Positions 19,606-29,038 of a DNA stretch of 64,000 nt are shown here, one piece after another (position 1 is the first letter of the stretch; each line of letters begins with the position of its first letter). The notes beneath the pieces are model-generated. The model did no database searches. It had not been told where the DNA came from and saw only the letters and a program-made list of their open reading frames with translations. The DNA is from Trichomonas vaginalis G3 (taxonomy: Eukaryota > Parabasalia > Trichomonadida > Trichomonadidae). The DNA lies in NCBI RefSeq assembly GCF_026262505.1, contig NC_067207.1:29232082-29296081 (forward strand). The letters are read 5' to 3'. The position numbers were made by a program, and so were the translations under genes.

Positions 19606-20520
19606 TTACAAGCGTTTTACATGGTATATGTTGCGATGGTTCATGACTCTAAACAATTTCGTGGCTTCAATTTCTTCTTTTAGTACATCGAATGTTTTAA
19701 CGATACCGAAAGTTTCTTTATACTTCTTCTTGACGTCAGATAGAAGGAAATCTTCTGCAGTTGGATAGTTTTTGTTCAGAAATGTCAACATGTCCATTTT
19801 ATCTTCTGCTGGCTTTTCTGCTTCTTTCTTTAAGTCAGCATAGTCGTTTCGCATACGTTCTATCTCTTTGACGGAGTAGTTATATTTCCTCATTGCTGCT
19901 TTACATTTAGAACATTGTGGGTTCATTTTTGCGTTATATTCTGAAACCTTACCTGCTAGTATGACTAAGGCGTCAATTGCTCTCTTTAACTCAAAAGTTG
20001 CGGGTTTTATCTGTTCATTCCATATCTTACCTCTTCTATCTTTATCTCTTATTTCCCAAACACATTTTGCAACTAATGAAACAAAGTTGTCGTAGGTCTT
20101 AAATTCTTCGGATTTGTAAAGGTCAGAGATGTTCTTATATACCATATCGCAGTCTTTGTCCATGACTTTGTGGTTGCAATGAAATCCAAGAAACTCATAG
20201 TTTACCTTTCGTATGAACTTCTTTATTTCTACTGAGTCAGTCAGTCCGACTTCTATTTCGTCGAATTCGGGAATGGTTAGTTTTTGTTGTTGGATTTCAG
20301 GAAGTTTAGGTAAATGGTCAATAATATCCTGCATTTCATAAAGATACTGTTCATTTGTTTCATCTTTTGCACTACAGTTTAAAGTACTTGTTAACAATTC
20401 CTGCTTTATCTTCTGGATTTCTGTTTCGAAAGTATATGAAGAAGGAATGAAGCTTTTCATCTCTACTAACATTGACGTAGGATTCATGACTAACGAGTTT
20501 GGTGCTGTTGTTGCTAACAT
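19606..20520 (-). CDS. Hypothetical 304-aa protein with CxxC and helical C-terminus
   Basis: A whole frame from the ATG at 20520. It has an acidic/helical N-terminal half, a CSKCKAAMRKYNY segment with a CxxC pair near residue 208, a charged coiled coil, and a C-terminal segment 'DMLTFLNKNYPTAEDFLLSD' that could be winged-helix-like. It is preceded by the AT promoter block. Function unknown; a DNA-binding or core protein would fit. Other late genes follow on the same strand. Confidence 0.55.
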   Translation of the reverse strand: MLATTAPNSLVMNPTSMLVEMKSFIPSSYTFETEIQKIKQELLTSTLNCSAKDETNEQYLYEMQDIIDHLPKLPEIQQQKLTIPEFDEIEVGLTDSVEIKKFIRKVNYEFLGFHCNHKVMDKDCDMVYKNISDLYKSEEFKTYDNFVSLVAKCVWEIRDKDRRGKIWNEQIKPATFELKRAIDALVILAGKVSEYNAKMNPQCSKCKAAMRKYNYSVKEIERMRNDYADLKKEAEKPAEDKMDMLTFLNKNYPTAEDFLLSDVKKKYKETFGIVKTFDVLKEEIEATKLFRVMNHRNIYHVKRL

Positions 20521-20580
20521 GTTCTTACAATAAAAATAAAAAATATTTTTTTAAAAAAACTAACTTTATTTTTTATGTTT
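20521..20580 (-). promoter_or_regulatory. AT promoter block of the 304-aa gene
   Basis: Read on the minus strand, AAAGTTAGTTTTTTTAAAAA and then ATATTTTTTATTTTTATTG lead to the ATG at 20520. It combines the AAAGTTAGTTTT start of the KilA-N promoters with the AT block of the helicase promoter. Confidence 0.45.
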
Positions 20581-20615
20581 TTTATGAAAGTGTCAAAACT
20601 CATGAATTTCGAGAG

Positions 20616-20842
20616 TTTTCTACGATGTTAGAAAAGTGGTTAGAAAACGTGTTAGATCTAACATGCTAACATAAAATATATTTTTGTGCTATGTTTTCTA
20701 CGATGTTAGAAAAGTGGTTAGAAAACGTGTTAGATCTAACATGCTAACATAAAATATATTTTTGTGCTATGTTTTCTACGATGTTAGAAAAGTGGTTAGA
20801 AAACGTGTTAGATCTAACATGCTAACATAAAATATATTTTTG
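20616..20842 (+). repeat. Three tandem 78-bp AGATCT dyad units
   Basis: Copies start at 20616, 20694 and 20772 and are nearly identical. Each holds a GTTAGATCTAAC dyad, two outer TTAGAAAA half-sites and a TAACATAAAATATATTTTTG segment. Their uniformity suggests recent tandem growth. Confidence 0.85.
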
Positions 20843-20876
20843 CCGAAAAAAATGAGTTTTGGTTGAAAAATACGGT

Positions 20877-20960
20877 GGAGCCAAAAATGGCTCGACCTCA
20901 AAACAAGCATTTTTGTGAAGAATATACCAACCCGCGGAAAACAGCGGGTTGCTTTTTTTA
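20877..20960 (+). terminator. Hairpins with T run, intrinsic-terminator-like
   Basis: A perfect stem GAGCCA-AAAA-TGGCTC (20877-20892) is followed by AACCCGC-GGAAAACA-GCGGGTT (20929-20950) and a run of seven T. The second looks like a bacterial intrinsic terminator. In a eukaryotic virus-like element it may mark 3' ends, as the palindromic hairpins of mimivirus transcripts do. Direction is set by the T run on the plus strand. Confidence 0.4.
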
Positions 20961-21099
20961 TACAAAATTCAAGAGTTTTGTGTGTTTTCTACGATGTTGT
21001 CAAAATGTCATGTTGTCACACTTTTTCAGAGAAGTTAAAATGACCGAGGCACATAGGCACATAGGCACACCTAAAAACCATCTAACCAAAACTCATTTT

Positions 21100-21960
21100 T
21101 CAGTACTTTTTCAGCACTTTTCCGTAGTTGTATATGAAAGACAATTCGAGATAAAAGTCATAGTACAATGGTATAATATGCTGCACACCGTTTGTTGTGA
21201 ACCAAACTTGAAAGTCAGAGAAACTGTTACTAGGTGGTTCGTAGAATTTAGAAGCAAAGTCATAAAAGTCCTTACCGATACACAGAAAACTGTTGTTGCT
21301 TGAACTGAAACTTGCATGACACATAACATTTTGAGGGTCAAACACGTTTCTATAAACTGTCAAATCTGTTGGTGGGCGTATAAATTTAAACGGACCGTCA
21401 GGTGGTAATGGTTCGTTCTGGTTTAGTAACCGAAGAAATTGTGCCCAAGAACGTTTGTCTACTTCCCAAAATAAAAACTGTGTACTTCTTGGAGGGTTAT
21501 TTTCAATCCTTTGAAATGAAACTGTGGAGTTCATCTTGTCATATTCTAGTTTCAGATAGTATGTTCCATTTAGTAAAGAATCGTATTTTTCTTGAAATTC
21601 CCAGTAGTATTTGTTTATTTGAGTTTGAAAGTCATTTAGAGTCTTCTCAAGGTTTTCGTCTGAACGAATTGTAAAGATTCTCATTTCGTCAAATTTGTCT
21701 ATTAGACCATCAGAACCTTCATATTGCCCATGAAAATATACTGCAAACATAAAAGCGTTAGTTCTATTTGAAAACAAAACTCTTCTAAATCCTATTGCCT
21801 TTGCATCTGAAGGACTTTGAAGCCAACGAATTGGAAAGTCAAACCTGTAAGTACGGGATGAAATTTCTTCATCTGATATAGTCCTACCGGCGTTTGTAAA
21901 GATATAGTCTAACGGTTTTGTATCTGCTACTTTTGTTCTTTGTTTTTCAACCTGAAACAT
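21100..21960 (-). CDS. Virion-type protein, paralogue A
   Basis: A whole 286-codon frame. Conserved segments shared with the second copy at 26212-27060 are 'TKPLDYIF', 'YRFDFPIRWLQSPSDAKAIG', 'DFYDFASKFYEPPS' and 'FSDFQVWFTTNGVQHIIPLY'. It is beta-rich and aromatic-rich with no membrane span, consistent with a virion or fibre-base protein. No named family recognised. It is on the same strand as the following five small genes, which fits a late gene block. Confidence 0.6.
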   Translation of the reverse strand: MFQVEKQRTKVADTKPLDYIFTNAGRTISDEEISSRTYRFDFPIRWLQSPSDAKAIGFRRVLFSNRTNAFMFAVYFHGQYEGSDGLIDKFDEMRIFTIRSDENLEKTLNDFQTQINKYYWEFQEKYDSLLNGTYYLKLEYDKMNSTVSFQRIENNPPRSTQFLFWEVDKRSWAQFLRLLNQNEPLPPDGPFKFIRPPTDLTVYRNVFDPQNVMCHASFSSSNNSFLCIGKDFYDFASKFYEPPSNSFSDFQVWFTTNGVQHIIPLYYDFYLELSFIYNYGKVLKKY

Positions 21961-22016
21961 TTAATATATGTAAAAATATATGGTTTTAAAAAACGTTTTT
22001 ACTTCATATTTCTCAT

Positions 22017-22736
22017 CTAACAAACATGTTGTCTGACTGCTTGAGGGTTAGGTTGGTACCATTCGAACTTCACGCTTACAATTCCTTCAATTGCATTCAA
22101 AATATCTGAGTCGGAGTCAAACATTTGTTCTCTCTTTGTAGTCTTGAAAGCGTCAAGAAGTTGTGCGGCTGTTGTGACATTGCCATGTGAGTAGTATATA
22201 TGACCGTCCAAATCTGTTATAGTTAGTCTGAGATTGTGTCCTTTCTTATTTCCGTCTTGAATGGCAGCAAGTACACCCATGAAGCCTTCTTTGTTCTTTC
22301 CTTCGTCAAAGTTTACTGTAAAGGTTCGACCAGATGTAATTTTACTTCTAACTTCACGGTACTTTTCATATGCATATCTTGTTCTTTCCATGGGAGCATG
22401 ACCATCCTCTGCACTACCTTTTTTCCTTCTCAAAGGATGCAATTGTTCGTCATGTTTCCAGTAGAATCTGGCAAAGCCGTCTTGTCCTTCAACTTGCGGC
22501 TCGTTAACATTGAAAGGCAAGTTCATAAGACGTTCTTCTTCTAACCTCTCTAATCTGTTTGGATAGTTGGTTCGCGCTGTTTTTAAGTCCATTTCGTAGG
22601 TCAGACCAGCCAGTTTGTCATAGACTTTTATGGGTCTTCCCTTCCTATATTTAAAATTCTTCGAAACTTTCCAACCATATCTTTCTAACTCTGCTTTTAT
22701 TCTAGCAGACTTTCTATCCATTCTATATGGGGGCAT
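22017..22736 (-). CDS. Hypothetical basic 239-aa protein
   Basis: The start at 22736 (MPPYRMDRKSARIKAELERYG) is chosen because an A/T promoter block lies directly upstream; the open frame runs further but overlaps the upstream gene. The N-terminal half is basic; the second half has 'FTVNFDEGKNKEGFMGVLAA' and 'NLRLTITDLDGHIYYSHGNV', which look like beta strands. In Polintons and virophages several unnamed virion proteins sit near the integrase. Function unknown. Confidence 0.5.
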   Translation of the reverse strand: MPPYRMDRKSARIKAELERYGWKVSKNFKYRKGRPIKVYDKLAGLTYEMDLKTARTNYPNRLERLEEERLMNLPFNVNEPQVEGQDGFARFYWKHDEQLHPLRRKKGSAEDGHAPMERTRYAYEKYREVRSKITSGRTFTVNFDEGKNKEGFMGVLAAIQDGNKKGHNLRLTITDLDGHIYYSHGNVTTAAQLLDAFKTTKREQMFDSDSDILNAIEGIVSVKFEWYQPNPQAVRQHVC

Positions 22737-22765
22737 TTTTATAAAAATAAAAAAATGTTTTTCCT

Positions 22766-23347
22766 TTACTTTACGTAACCACCCGCTGCCAAAAGTCTTT
22801 GACGCCAACCCATACCAGCTAATGAAGGTTGACTTTTAGTATTGAAACTAACCTTTGGTTTTGGTTTATCTTCAGTTTTTGGCTCCCCTTCTTCTATCGG
22901 TCTTTCGTCACTTTTCGGTTCCTCTGACTTTACCTCACTTGCAGGTATGGTTGTGTCGTTAGTATCTTCGTAAATATCATATGCCATTTGTTTTTGTTTT
23001 CCTTTCAACTTTTTGTGTTTGTTGTAAAGTTTAGAATATTTCGACTCTAAGTCAATGAGATGTTCTATAATGAACTGTTGATCGGTGAAGTAAACTTTTC
23101 CATCTGTTGTCTCGAAAGCTCCTTCAGACTTCAATATTTTATTTGTGAGAGTCTGTTTCTTTTTTGAGATACTAGCCGTTCCATTTCTATGAAAAGTGAC
23201 TTTGTAGTTAGGGTTTGTATTTCCAGACCTGGCACTTTCTATTATTGAATTTTTCTCTTCATCTGTAAGTTCTTTGACAGGTTTTGACAATGGTTCTGAA
23301 CTTTTTGTTTGTGGTGTCAAATCTACCGTTTCAACTTCTTCGGTCAT
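22766..23347 (-). CDS. Hypothetical acidic protein with basic C-terminal peptide
   Basis: A whole 193-codon frame starting MTEEVETVDLTPQTKSS. It has a central coiled coil (KYSKLYNKHKKLKGKQKQ), a P/E/K-rich linker, and a short conserved-looking tail 'SLAGMGWRQRLLAAGGYVK'. The tail could be an internal peptide that binds capsid or membrane. It begins 7 bp after the stop of the small upstream gene. No family recognised. Confidence 0.5.
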   Translation of the reverse strand: MTEEVETVDLTPQTKSSEPLSKPVKELTDEEKNSIIESARSGNTNPNYKVTFHRNGTASISKKKQTLTNKILKSEGAFETTDGKVYFTDQQFIIEHLIDLESKYSKLYNKHKKLKGKQKQMAYDIYEDTNDTTIPASEVKSEEPKSDERPIEEGEPKTEDKPKPKVSFNTKSQPSLAGMGWRQRLLAAGGYVK

Positions 23348-23353
23348 TTCATC

Positions 23354-23518
23354 TCAGTAAAAAATTTTAGTTTGGTTTGTTTTCAACTGGTTTTTAGGTT
23401 TTTTAAGTCGGTCTAAAACTTCCTGAGGTATAGGAAGAACTTGACAAACACGTTGTGTAACTGCTGGAAGTCGACAAATCCATCTTGAACCCATTTGTCT
23501 CAATGCTGTATTGTTCAT
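23354..23518 (-). CDS. Small 54-aa basic protein
   Basis: This short frame starts MNNTALRQMGSRWICRLPAV and ends KTNQTKIFY. The sequence before its ATG (TTTTTTACTGAGATGAA) is repeated before the next gene at 23347, suggesting a shared expression signal. Basic, with a possible amphipathic helix. Plausible minor virion protein. Confidence 0.45.
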   Translation of the reverse strand: MNNTALRQMGSRWICRLPAVTQRVCQVLPIPQEVLDRLKKPKNQLKTNQTKIFY

Positions 23519-23537
23519 TTCATCTCAGTAAAAAAAT

Positions 23538-23939
23538 TTACATTCCCCAAGTTTGAGGCGGTTGAGGTTGGTTATTGTTTACCCACTGTTGTGCATGGTT
23601 ATATCCTCTGTTAAAGAATCTTTCACCTTGGTCCATATAGTGTCCTGCTTGGTTATAGTAGTCATTTGCTTTGTTATAGTAGTTTCCTGCTTGTCTTCCT
23701 ACATTGTCCATCCATCCTTGAACTTTTCCTCTTGTTTCAGGATTTGGAATAAGATTTGCTGCATCTCGTGCTACCTCCCAACCTTTCTGTACAGTTTGTA
23801 TAATAGGTTGTGCTTTCTCTTTAAGTATACCTAATGTACTCAAAATCTTCCTTCCAATTCCAAATGCACCTCTGGCTATTGTTCCCACTGCGGGCAAAAA
23901 TCTGGATGCAACTCCTGCTAATGCGCCAAATAAACCCAT
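23538..23939 (-). CDS. Small virion-type protein with amphipathic N-terminus
   Basis: 133 codons. The glycine/alanine-rich hydrophobic start (MGLFGALAGVASRFLPAVG) is followed by helical segments and a tyrosine/asparagine-rich tail ending QPQPPQTWGM. Adenovirus protein VI and its Polinton counterparts have a comparable membrane-active amphipathic start; this is an analogy, not a proven homology. A second protein of this kind lies at 27065-27308. The frame looks whole. Confidence 0.5.
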   Translation of the reverse strand: MGLFGALAGVASRFLPAVGTIARGAFGIGRKILSTLGILKEKAQPIIQTVQKGWEVARDAANLIPNPETRGKVQGWMDNVGRQAGNYYNKANDYYNQAGHYMDQGERFFNRGYNHAQQWVNNNQPQPPQTWGM

Positions 23940-23955
23940 TTCTTATGGGTTAAAA

Positions 23956-24915
23956 AATGACGAATCCAAACAAGGACCCCTATGTTTCTAAGGCAACAAA
24001 AAAAGCACTCATGTAAAAATCTTTAGTTCAACACCAAATGCTTGGTTTATGGATATCTTGGAAAACATTCCGAGGTATAGAGAAGATGGACCTCCATACT
24101 GGCTAATATTTGTCGGTCAAAACACAAGATACTGTGAAGCATACCATTACAGTCCAAAAATATTTTAGATATCTTAGCAGCTTTGACAATATTCGTTGAC
24201 AAATACCATCCAACAAAACTGACATCTGACTGTGAAAGTTCTTTCAAATCAGACGATATTAAAAACTATCTGCGTTCAAAAAATGTAAACCAATATTTCA
24301 TTGTCGACCAAAACCATTCTGCTCTTGGTGTCATTGACAGTTGTATAAAAATCTTAAGAGATTTAAATCAACCACAAGGTGGTGAAGCAAATGAAATGTC
24401 ATATGACGACAAGTACAGACACTTCTCCATGGCAAAGATGAGACAAGTTTTAAATATTTACAATAGCCGTAAACAAAAAGGTTTGGGAAACCATTCCCCT
24501 GAAGAAATGAAAAACAACCCCGACTTAGAGAAAGACTATATATTTAATAGTTTAGTCAAAAGAGACAAACAAGAAAGAATGCCAGGCTTCAAACTTAAGA
24601 AAGGTGACAAAGTAAAAATAGAAATACCTAAACGCGACCCATATGAAAATACTATTGACTATGACAACAATGGGAACTCGACAGGTACTCACGTTCGTGT
24701 TCGTAAAAATAGAAGAAAGTATACAAGAGAATATTATGAAGTTTTAGGCAAACATGGCAAAATGTACAGACTGCAAGCAGAAGATAAAACTACTATTGTC
24801 AGACCTCGTTTCAAAACTTGTCAAAGTTCAAGGTGGTATACTTTCAAAGACAGTTCCAAACAAATATAAGACAACTCCTGACGAATATGCTAAAGAAGTT
24901 GAAAATGACGACTAA
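23956..24915 (+). pseudogene. rve-type (retroviral-like) Polinton integrase region (broken)
   Basis: The region encodes the core of a Polinton integrase: an N-terminal catalytic segment containing 'WFMDILENIPRY', a middle 'TSDCESSFKSDDIKNYL', a 'FIVDQNHSALGVIDSCIKIL' segment and, near the end, a chromodomain-like basic part ('KYTREYYEVLGKHGKMYRL'). Such enzymes join the terminal repeats to target DNA and leave a 6-bp duplication, as seen at this element's ends. It converges on the fibre gene with a few bases of overlap. Broken about two or three times. Confidence 0.75.
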
Positions 24916-26193
24916 GCAATTCTATACCATGCGTAAACTGTCATGTAAGGTGGCATGTAGTCTTTACTTTGTCCCGTTGTTGTGTATATCCCGAAACGCG
25001 ATGTGTATGGTTTCCATCTCCCTGAGTGTCACTCCAGTAACAATTATAGCAAACTTAACCTCGTCTTTAACATCATATCCTTACCTTTTGTCATTCCTGA
25101 CCAATCCCAATATCTATGCTTATGCCAACCTGCTTGAGATGTACTTAAATCTATGTAGTGACTGTGCGCAGGTAAATTTTCACCTGAAATCGTTTTACTT
25201 CCTCCTGTTTCCTTTGAAGAGTTTGCACAATACAAAAACCTGTCGACTATTTGAGTCCAAGTTCCAAAACCAAGTACTACTTCTGGTCTGGTAGAGTTCA
25301 TTGATATAAATAGAACCTATAGGATATACTGTTTGAAGTATTTCTGTCTTTAATGTTTGAAGCTCTGTTTTGTCTGCTTTTTTATATAACTTTTCTTCAA
25401 GTTCATTTACGTCAGAGATGCTATGTCTATGATATTTTTGTGGGTATGTTCCTTCTGTCCATGCGAAAATACGTTCTTTTGTTGCATCTACATATCCTTT
25501 TATCCATGTCGAGTCTGCTTTTGTATTCCTTAACTCTGTAACACCTTTCTCAAGCTCTTTCAACTGTTGTCCATCTTCCATTAAACCTCTGGTATGACTT
25601 GAAACCGTTTGTGCCAACATATCTACAGTTTCTTTGTCGGCTTTAAGGTCTAAACACCCTGAAACCCATCCTGTATCGGCTTTAGCTTTTAAAATCTTTG
25701 TTGTCCGTTCATGGTACCAGTCAACCCTTTCTTTAATTTCATTGTCTTTTTCATCCACATATTCCTTATCTGCCTTCTTCACTAACGCACTAGTCACACA
25801 TGCTAACTCATCGTCAACATATGTTTTATCTGCTTTCTTTTCAACATCCTCTTTGTTGCATAAGCTTTGTTAGCTCTTTCTTCTTCTTTTGCTATTGCAT
25901 CGTCTACATACTCTTTGTCAGCTTTGTTGTTCAATATCTGCTTTCAAAAGAAGTTCATCTATAGGTTTCTCGTTTAAAGTTCTTTTTGTTGGATTTTATA
26001 CAAACAGTATGGTTCTTGTTGTCTTGAAACAGAAACTCGTCTGTCATTGGGTTTATCGTCAGTTTTAAGCCTTCTTTCAATGACTCAGATATCTTAGAAT
26101 AGTTGAAAAGTTTGTTGTGTTCTTATTTAGAGCTTGCATAATGAGTTTGTCGGTGTGTTGTATTTCTCTCATAGACGCTGTTTCATTTGACAT
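24912..26193 (-). pseudogene. Attachment-fibre-like protein with tail-collar-type C-terminus (broken)
   Basis: Starts MSNETASMREIQHTDKLIMQ. The middle is a repeated heptad-like pattern 'KADKEYVDEKDNEI', typical of trimeric fibre shafts. The C-terminal part has a phage tail-collar pattern: 'YPIGSIYI', then 'GTWTQIVDRFLYCA', 'GGSKTISGENLPAHSHYIDL' and the ending 'PPYMTVYAWYRIA'. Such domains occur in phage tail fibres and in some large DNA viruses, and bind host surfaces. Broken about three or four times. Confidence 0.65.
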
Positions 26194-26211
26194 TTTTATT
26201 CTAGATAAAAT

Positions 26212-27060
26212 ATGCTTCCAATAGAAAAAGAAAATTCAAGAGTTGCTACAACTAAACCATTAGATAACTTTTTACTAATGTCGGTCAAAAGTTTGAGACA
26301 GAGACCGTAAAGCATGAAGGCTATCGTTTTGACTACCCATTAAGATGGTTAAGAGACCCATCTGTCACAAAAGCTATTGGCTTCGTAGAATGAAGTTTGT
26401 GTCTGTAGAAGATAAAAGTTTTCCATTTATTGTAAGGTTTCATATAGATTATATATCTGAAGGGAATACGAAAAATGTGCGGAAGAAATTGAGCTAATAC
26501 AAGTTGACCTTTCATCTTCTCTACAGACTGCGTTAAAAAATATAGAAGATAAAATAAATTCATGTTATGCAAAATATTGCTGATGAATATGCAAATACCG
26601 AGAGCACACTTTATGTGAGATTGTATATGACAAACAAAATTCACAAGTGTCATTTCAAATCTACGAAGACAATCCAAAGAAAGACGAAACAAATATATAC
26701 AGAATTCACTGCAATGTCATGGTATTATTTGCAAAGAATGTTAAATCAGAAAGTCGAACTTCCTTTAGCAAATATTTACAGTCGATATGCAAGAGATGAA
26801 CCATATTTATTTAAAGATGTTTCGACCCAGATGCTATTATAGTTCATGCTTCATTTTCTGGTGCCGCAAAACTCTTTCTTATGCTTGCAAATGACTTTTA
26901 CGAAAAACCTACAAAGTTATACGAACCACCAAGTGGAAGTATTTCAGACTTTCAAGTATGGTTTACTACAGATGGAAGAAAAAGAATAATTCCATTATAC
27001 CATGCGTTTTACTTAGAACTTAGTTTCATATATAACTACTATCGAACGGTAAAAATATAA
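26212..27060 (+). pseudogene. Virion-type protein, paralogue B (broken)
   Basis: The region encodes segments closely matching the protein at 21100-21960: 'TTKPLDNF', 'YRFDYPLRWLRDPS', 'KPTKLYEPPSGSISDFQVWF' and 'TDGRKRIIPLYHAFYLELSF'. It is on the opposite strand and broken several times. Two diverged copies in one element point to an old duplication or to acquisition from a related element. Confidence 0.65.
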
Positions 27061-27064
27061 TTTT

Positions 27065-27308
27065 TTAATACGGTTGAGGTGTTGGATTTGGTTGCCAACT
27101 AGACTGTGGTGCAGGTTCAGGCTGTTGTATAACAGGAGCTTGTTCTTCTGGTTCAGCGGTCTTTAGGTATAATACCAACAAACTGACCTACTCTTTTACC
27201 AATATTTTTGACACGCTTCCAAATTCCTCTTCCTACGGTTTTTATTCCATTCCATATACCTCTTCCAACTCTTCTGAAGAAGTTTCCTATCTTACTGAAG
27301 AAACCCAT
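27065..27308 (-). pseudogene. Small amphipathic, basic virion-type protein (broken)
   Basis: The N-terminal part reads MGFFSKIGNFFRRVGRG and continues as alternating aromatic and basic residues (IWNGIKTVGRGIWKRVKNIG), a strong amphipathic helix pattern. The 3' part is proline/glutamine-rich, like the tail of the protein at 23538-23939. Membrane-lytic or DNA-condensing core peptides of adenovirus type are the closest analogy. Broken about once. Confidence 0.45.
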
Positions 27309-27326
27309 TTTACTATATGTAAAAAT

Positions 27327-27691
27327 CTAATGTCCGCCTAGTCTCTTACGTTTCCTGTTGAGTTCCATAGCATTCTTTAACTGGAGCTCATACATTCTGT
27401 TTCTCCTCTGGTAGAAAACATATTCTGGGTCAACTCCTGTGTTCGCGTCATCTGCATAAAGTTGTTTATATCCCACTTCAGGGTTTGTATAAAACTCTTT
27501 CCATCTCATATTTGCATACCATGGTGGTAAGCCTAACGCAGCGTCATTTGACATGGCAGTTGATGCATTTGTACATCTGTTGGCACTTGACCATAGTTTG
27601 CCATTGCAGTTTGTATTCTAACTTCATTTGGAATATTCTCTGGGTTTGGTTGTCCAGGTTGCTGTGCATTCGCTAAGTTCTGTGCGTCCAT
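27327..27691 (-). pseudogene. Hypothetical small virion-type protein (broken)
   Basis: Starts MDAQNLANAQQPGQPNPENI; the later part has 'LPPWYANMRWKEFYTNPEVG' and a basic end RKRKRLGGH. The aromatic and basic make-up and its place between two small virion-like genes suggest a core or capsid-associated role. No family recognised. Broken about once. Confidence 0.4.
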
Positions 27692-27714
27692 TTAATATTA
27701 GATAAAAATATCTC

Positions 27715-27846
27715 TTACGAGTACATATGCTGAACATTTGCTGGTATTGGTTCATCTTCATATTCTCTATATCTTTCTGCCACGTCAAATAAGTAAATGA
27801 CACAATGGAAAAAACCTAAAACAAGTAGTCCTATTTCAAACCACAT
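27715..27846 (-). CDS. Small 43-aa single-span membrane protein
   Basis: This short frame starts MWFEIGLLVLGFFHCVIYLF, a clear membrane span, followed by an acidic, tyrosine-rich tail ending NVQHMYS. Last gene before the right repeats. Small membrane proteins are common in virus-like elements; the function is unknown. Confidence 0.45.
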   Translation of the reverse strand: MWFEIGLLVLGFFHCVIYLFDVAERYREYEDEPIPANVQHMYS

Positions 27847-27869
27847 TTAGTTACCAATAAAATTTCTTT

Positions 27870-28925
27870 ATTGAGATTTCTTCGTAAAGACTTTGTCAAG
27901 ACTTCTTCGTAATGAGCGTAAATGACCCAAAAATAATGTTTATGTTAGAATGTTAGATCTAACACGTTTTCTAACATGTTTTCTAACATGGTCTAAAACA
28001 TACAAAATTCATGAAATTTCATACGGAATTCAATAAAAATAATGTTTATGTTAGAATGTTAGATCTAACCTCTTTTCTAACATGTTTTCTAACATGGTCT
28101 AAAACATACAAAAACTCATGAAATTTCATACGGAATTCAGCAAAAATAATGTTTATGTTAGAATGTTAGATCTAACCTCTTTTCTAACATGTTTTCTACC
28201 CTCTTGAATTTTCATGATTTCATCGTAAATGTTTTGTCAAGACTTCTTCGTAAAGACTTTGTTGAGATTTCTTCGTAAAGTTCTTCATCGTAAAGACTTT
28301 GTAAAGTCTTTCTCATGAACTTTCTTGTCAATGTTTTGTTGAGACTTTGTAAAGTTCTTCATCGTAAAGACTTTGTAAAGAAAGTTCATGAAAATTCATG
28401 AGGTTAGAAAAGAGGTTAGATCTAACACGTTTTCTAACATAAAATCTATTTTTGGGTCCTTTACACTCATTACGAATAAGTCTTGACAAAACATTTACGA
28501 AGAAGTCTTGACAAAGCATTTACGATGAAATCATGAGTTTTCTACGATGTTAGAAAACATGTTAGAAAACGTGTTAGATCTAACATTCTAACATAAACAT
28601 TATTTTTGGGTCATTTACGCTCATTACGAAGAAGTCTTGACAAAACATTTACGATGAAGAAGTCTTGACAAAACATTTACGATGAAGAAGTCTTGACAAA
28701 ACATTTACGAAGAAGTCTTGACAAAACATTTACGAAGAAGTCTTGACAAAACATTTACGATGAAATCATGACAAAACATTTACGAAGAAGTCTTGACAAA
28801 ACATTTACGAAGAAGAAGTCTTGACAAAACATTTACGATGAAATCATGACAAAACATGAAAACATATATAATTTGTGAAAAGCTCCTGGAAGACCCGTAT
28901 ATATAAAAACTTCATTATACTCATT
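27870..28925. repeat. Right subterminal iteron-like array with AGATCT dyads
   Basis: The same two repeat families as at the left end: TTTTGTCAAGACTTCTTCGT-type units in both orientations and at least five GTTAGATCTAAC-type dyad blocks. The units turn over near 28310-28400, so the array is itself partly palindromic. Confidence 0.85.
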
Positions 28926-28969
28926 CATCCTCAGGGCTAGAAGGCACGAAGTGCCTGGAAGCCCCACTA

Positions 28970-29034
<65 letters not shown>
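28926..29034 (-). repeat. Right terminal inverted repeat of the Polinton-like element
   Basis: Positions 28926-28971 are the perfect reverse complement of 5366-5411, followed by a T tract of about 60 bases (28972-29034). The T tract is longer than the 45-base A tract on the left, as expected for slippage-prone homopolymers. Confidence 0.85.

Positions 29035-29038
<4 letters not shown>
29033..29038. repeat. Right target-site duplication TTAAAC
   Basis: Matches 5315-5320; its first two bases cannot be separated from the T tract. Confidence 0.6.

Larger units (their letters stand above)
5366..28971. mobile_element. Polinton-like (Maverick-related) element, old copy
   Basis: The element is bounded by perfect 46-bp inverted repeats with outer A and T tracts and a TTAAAC duplication. 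Its parts are: capsid region (9857-11343), penton-like protein (12369-13168), D5-like SF3 helicase (13196-14431), packaging ATPase (15401-16276), KilA-N regulators (16740-18333), rve integrase (23956-24915) and a fibre (24912-26193). Both ends have long subterminal repeat arrays. I see no polymerase B; replication seems to rest on the helicase, as in virophages and Polinton-like viruses. It is a fossil: many genes read through whole, while about seven to ten breaks lie in the others. The perfect terminal repeats argue for only moderate age. Confidence 0.85.

Noticed and set aside
5366-28971. Interpretation as an LTR retroelement because of the rve integrase
   Set aside because: There are no direct long terminal repeats and no reverse transcriptase; terminal repeats are inverted, and capsid and packaging ATPase genes point to the Polinton class.
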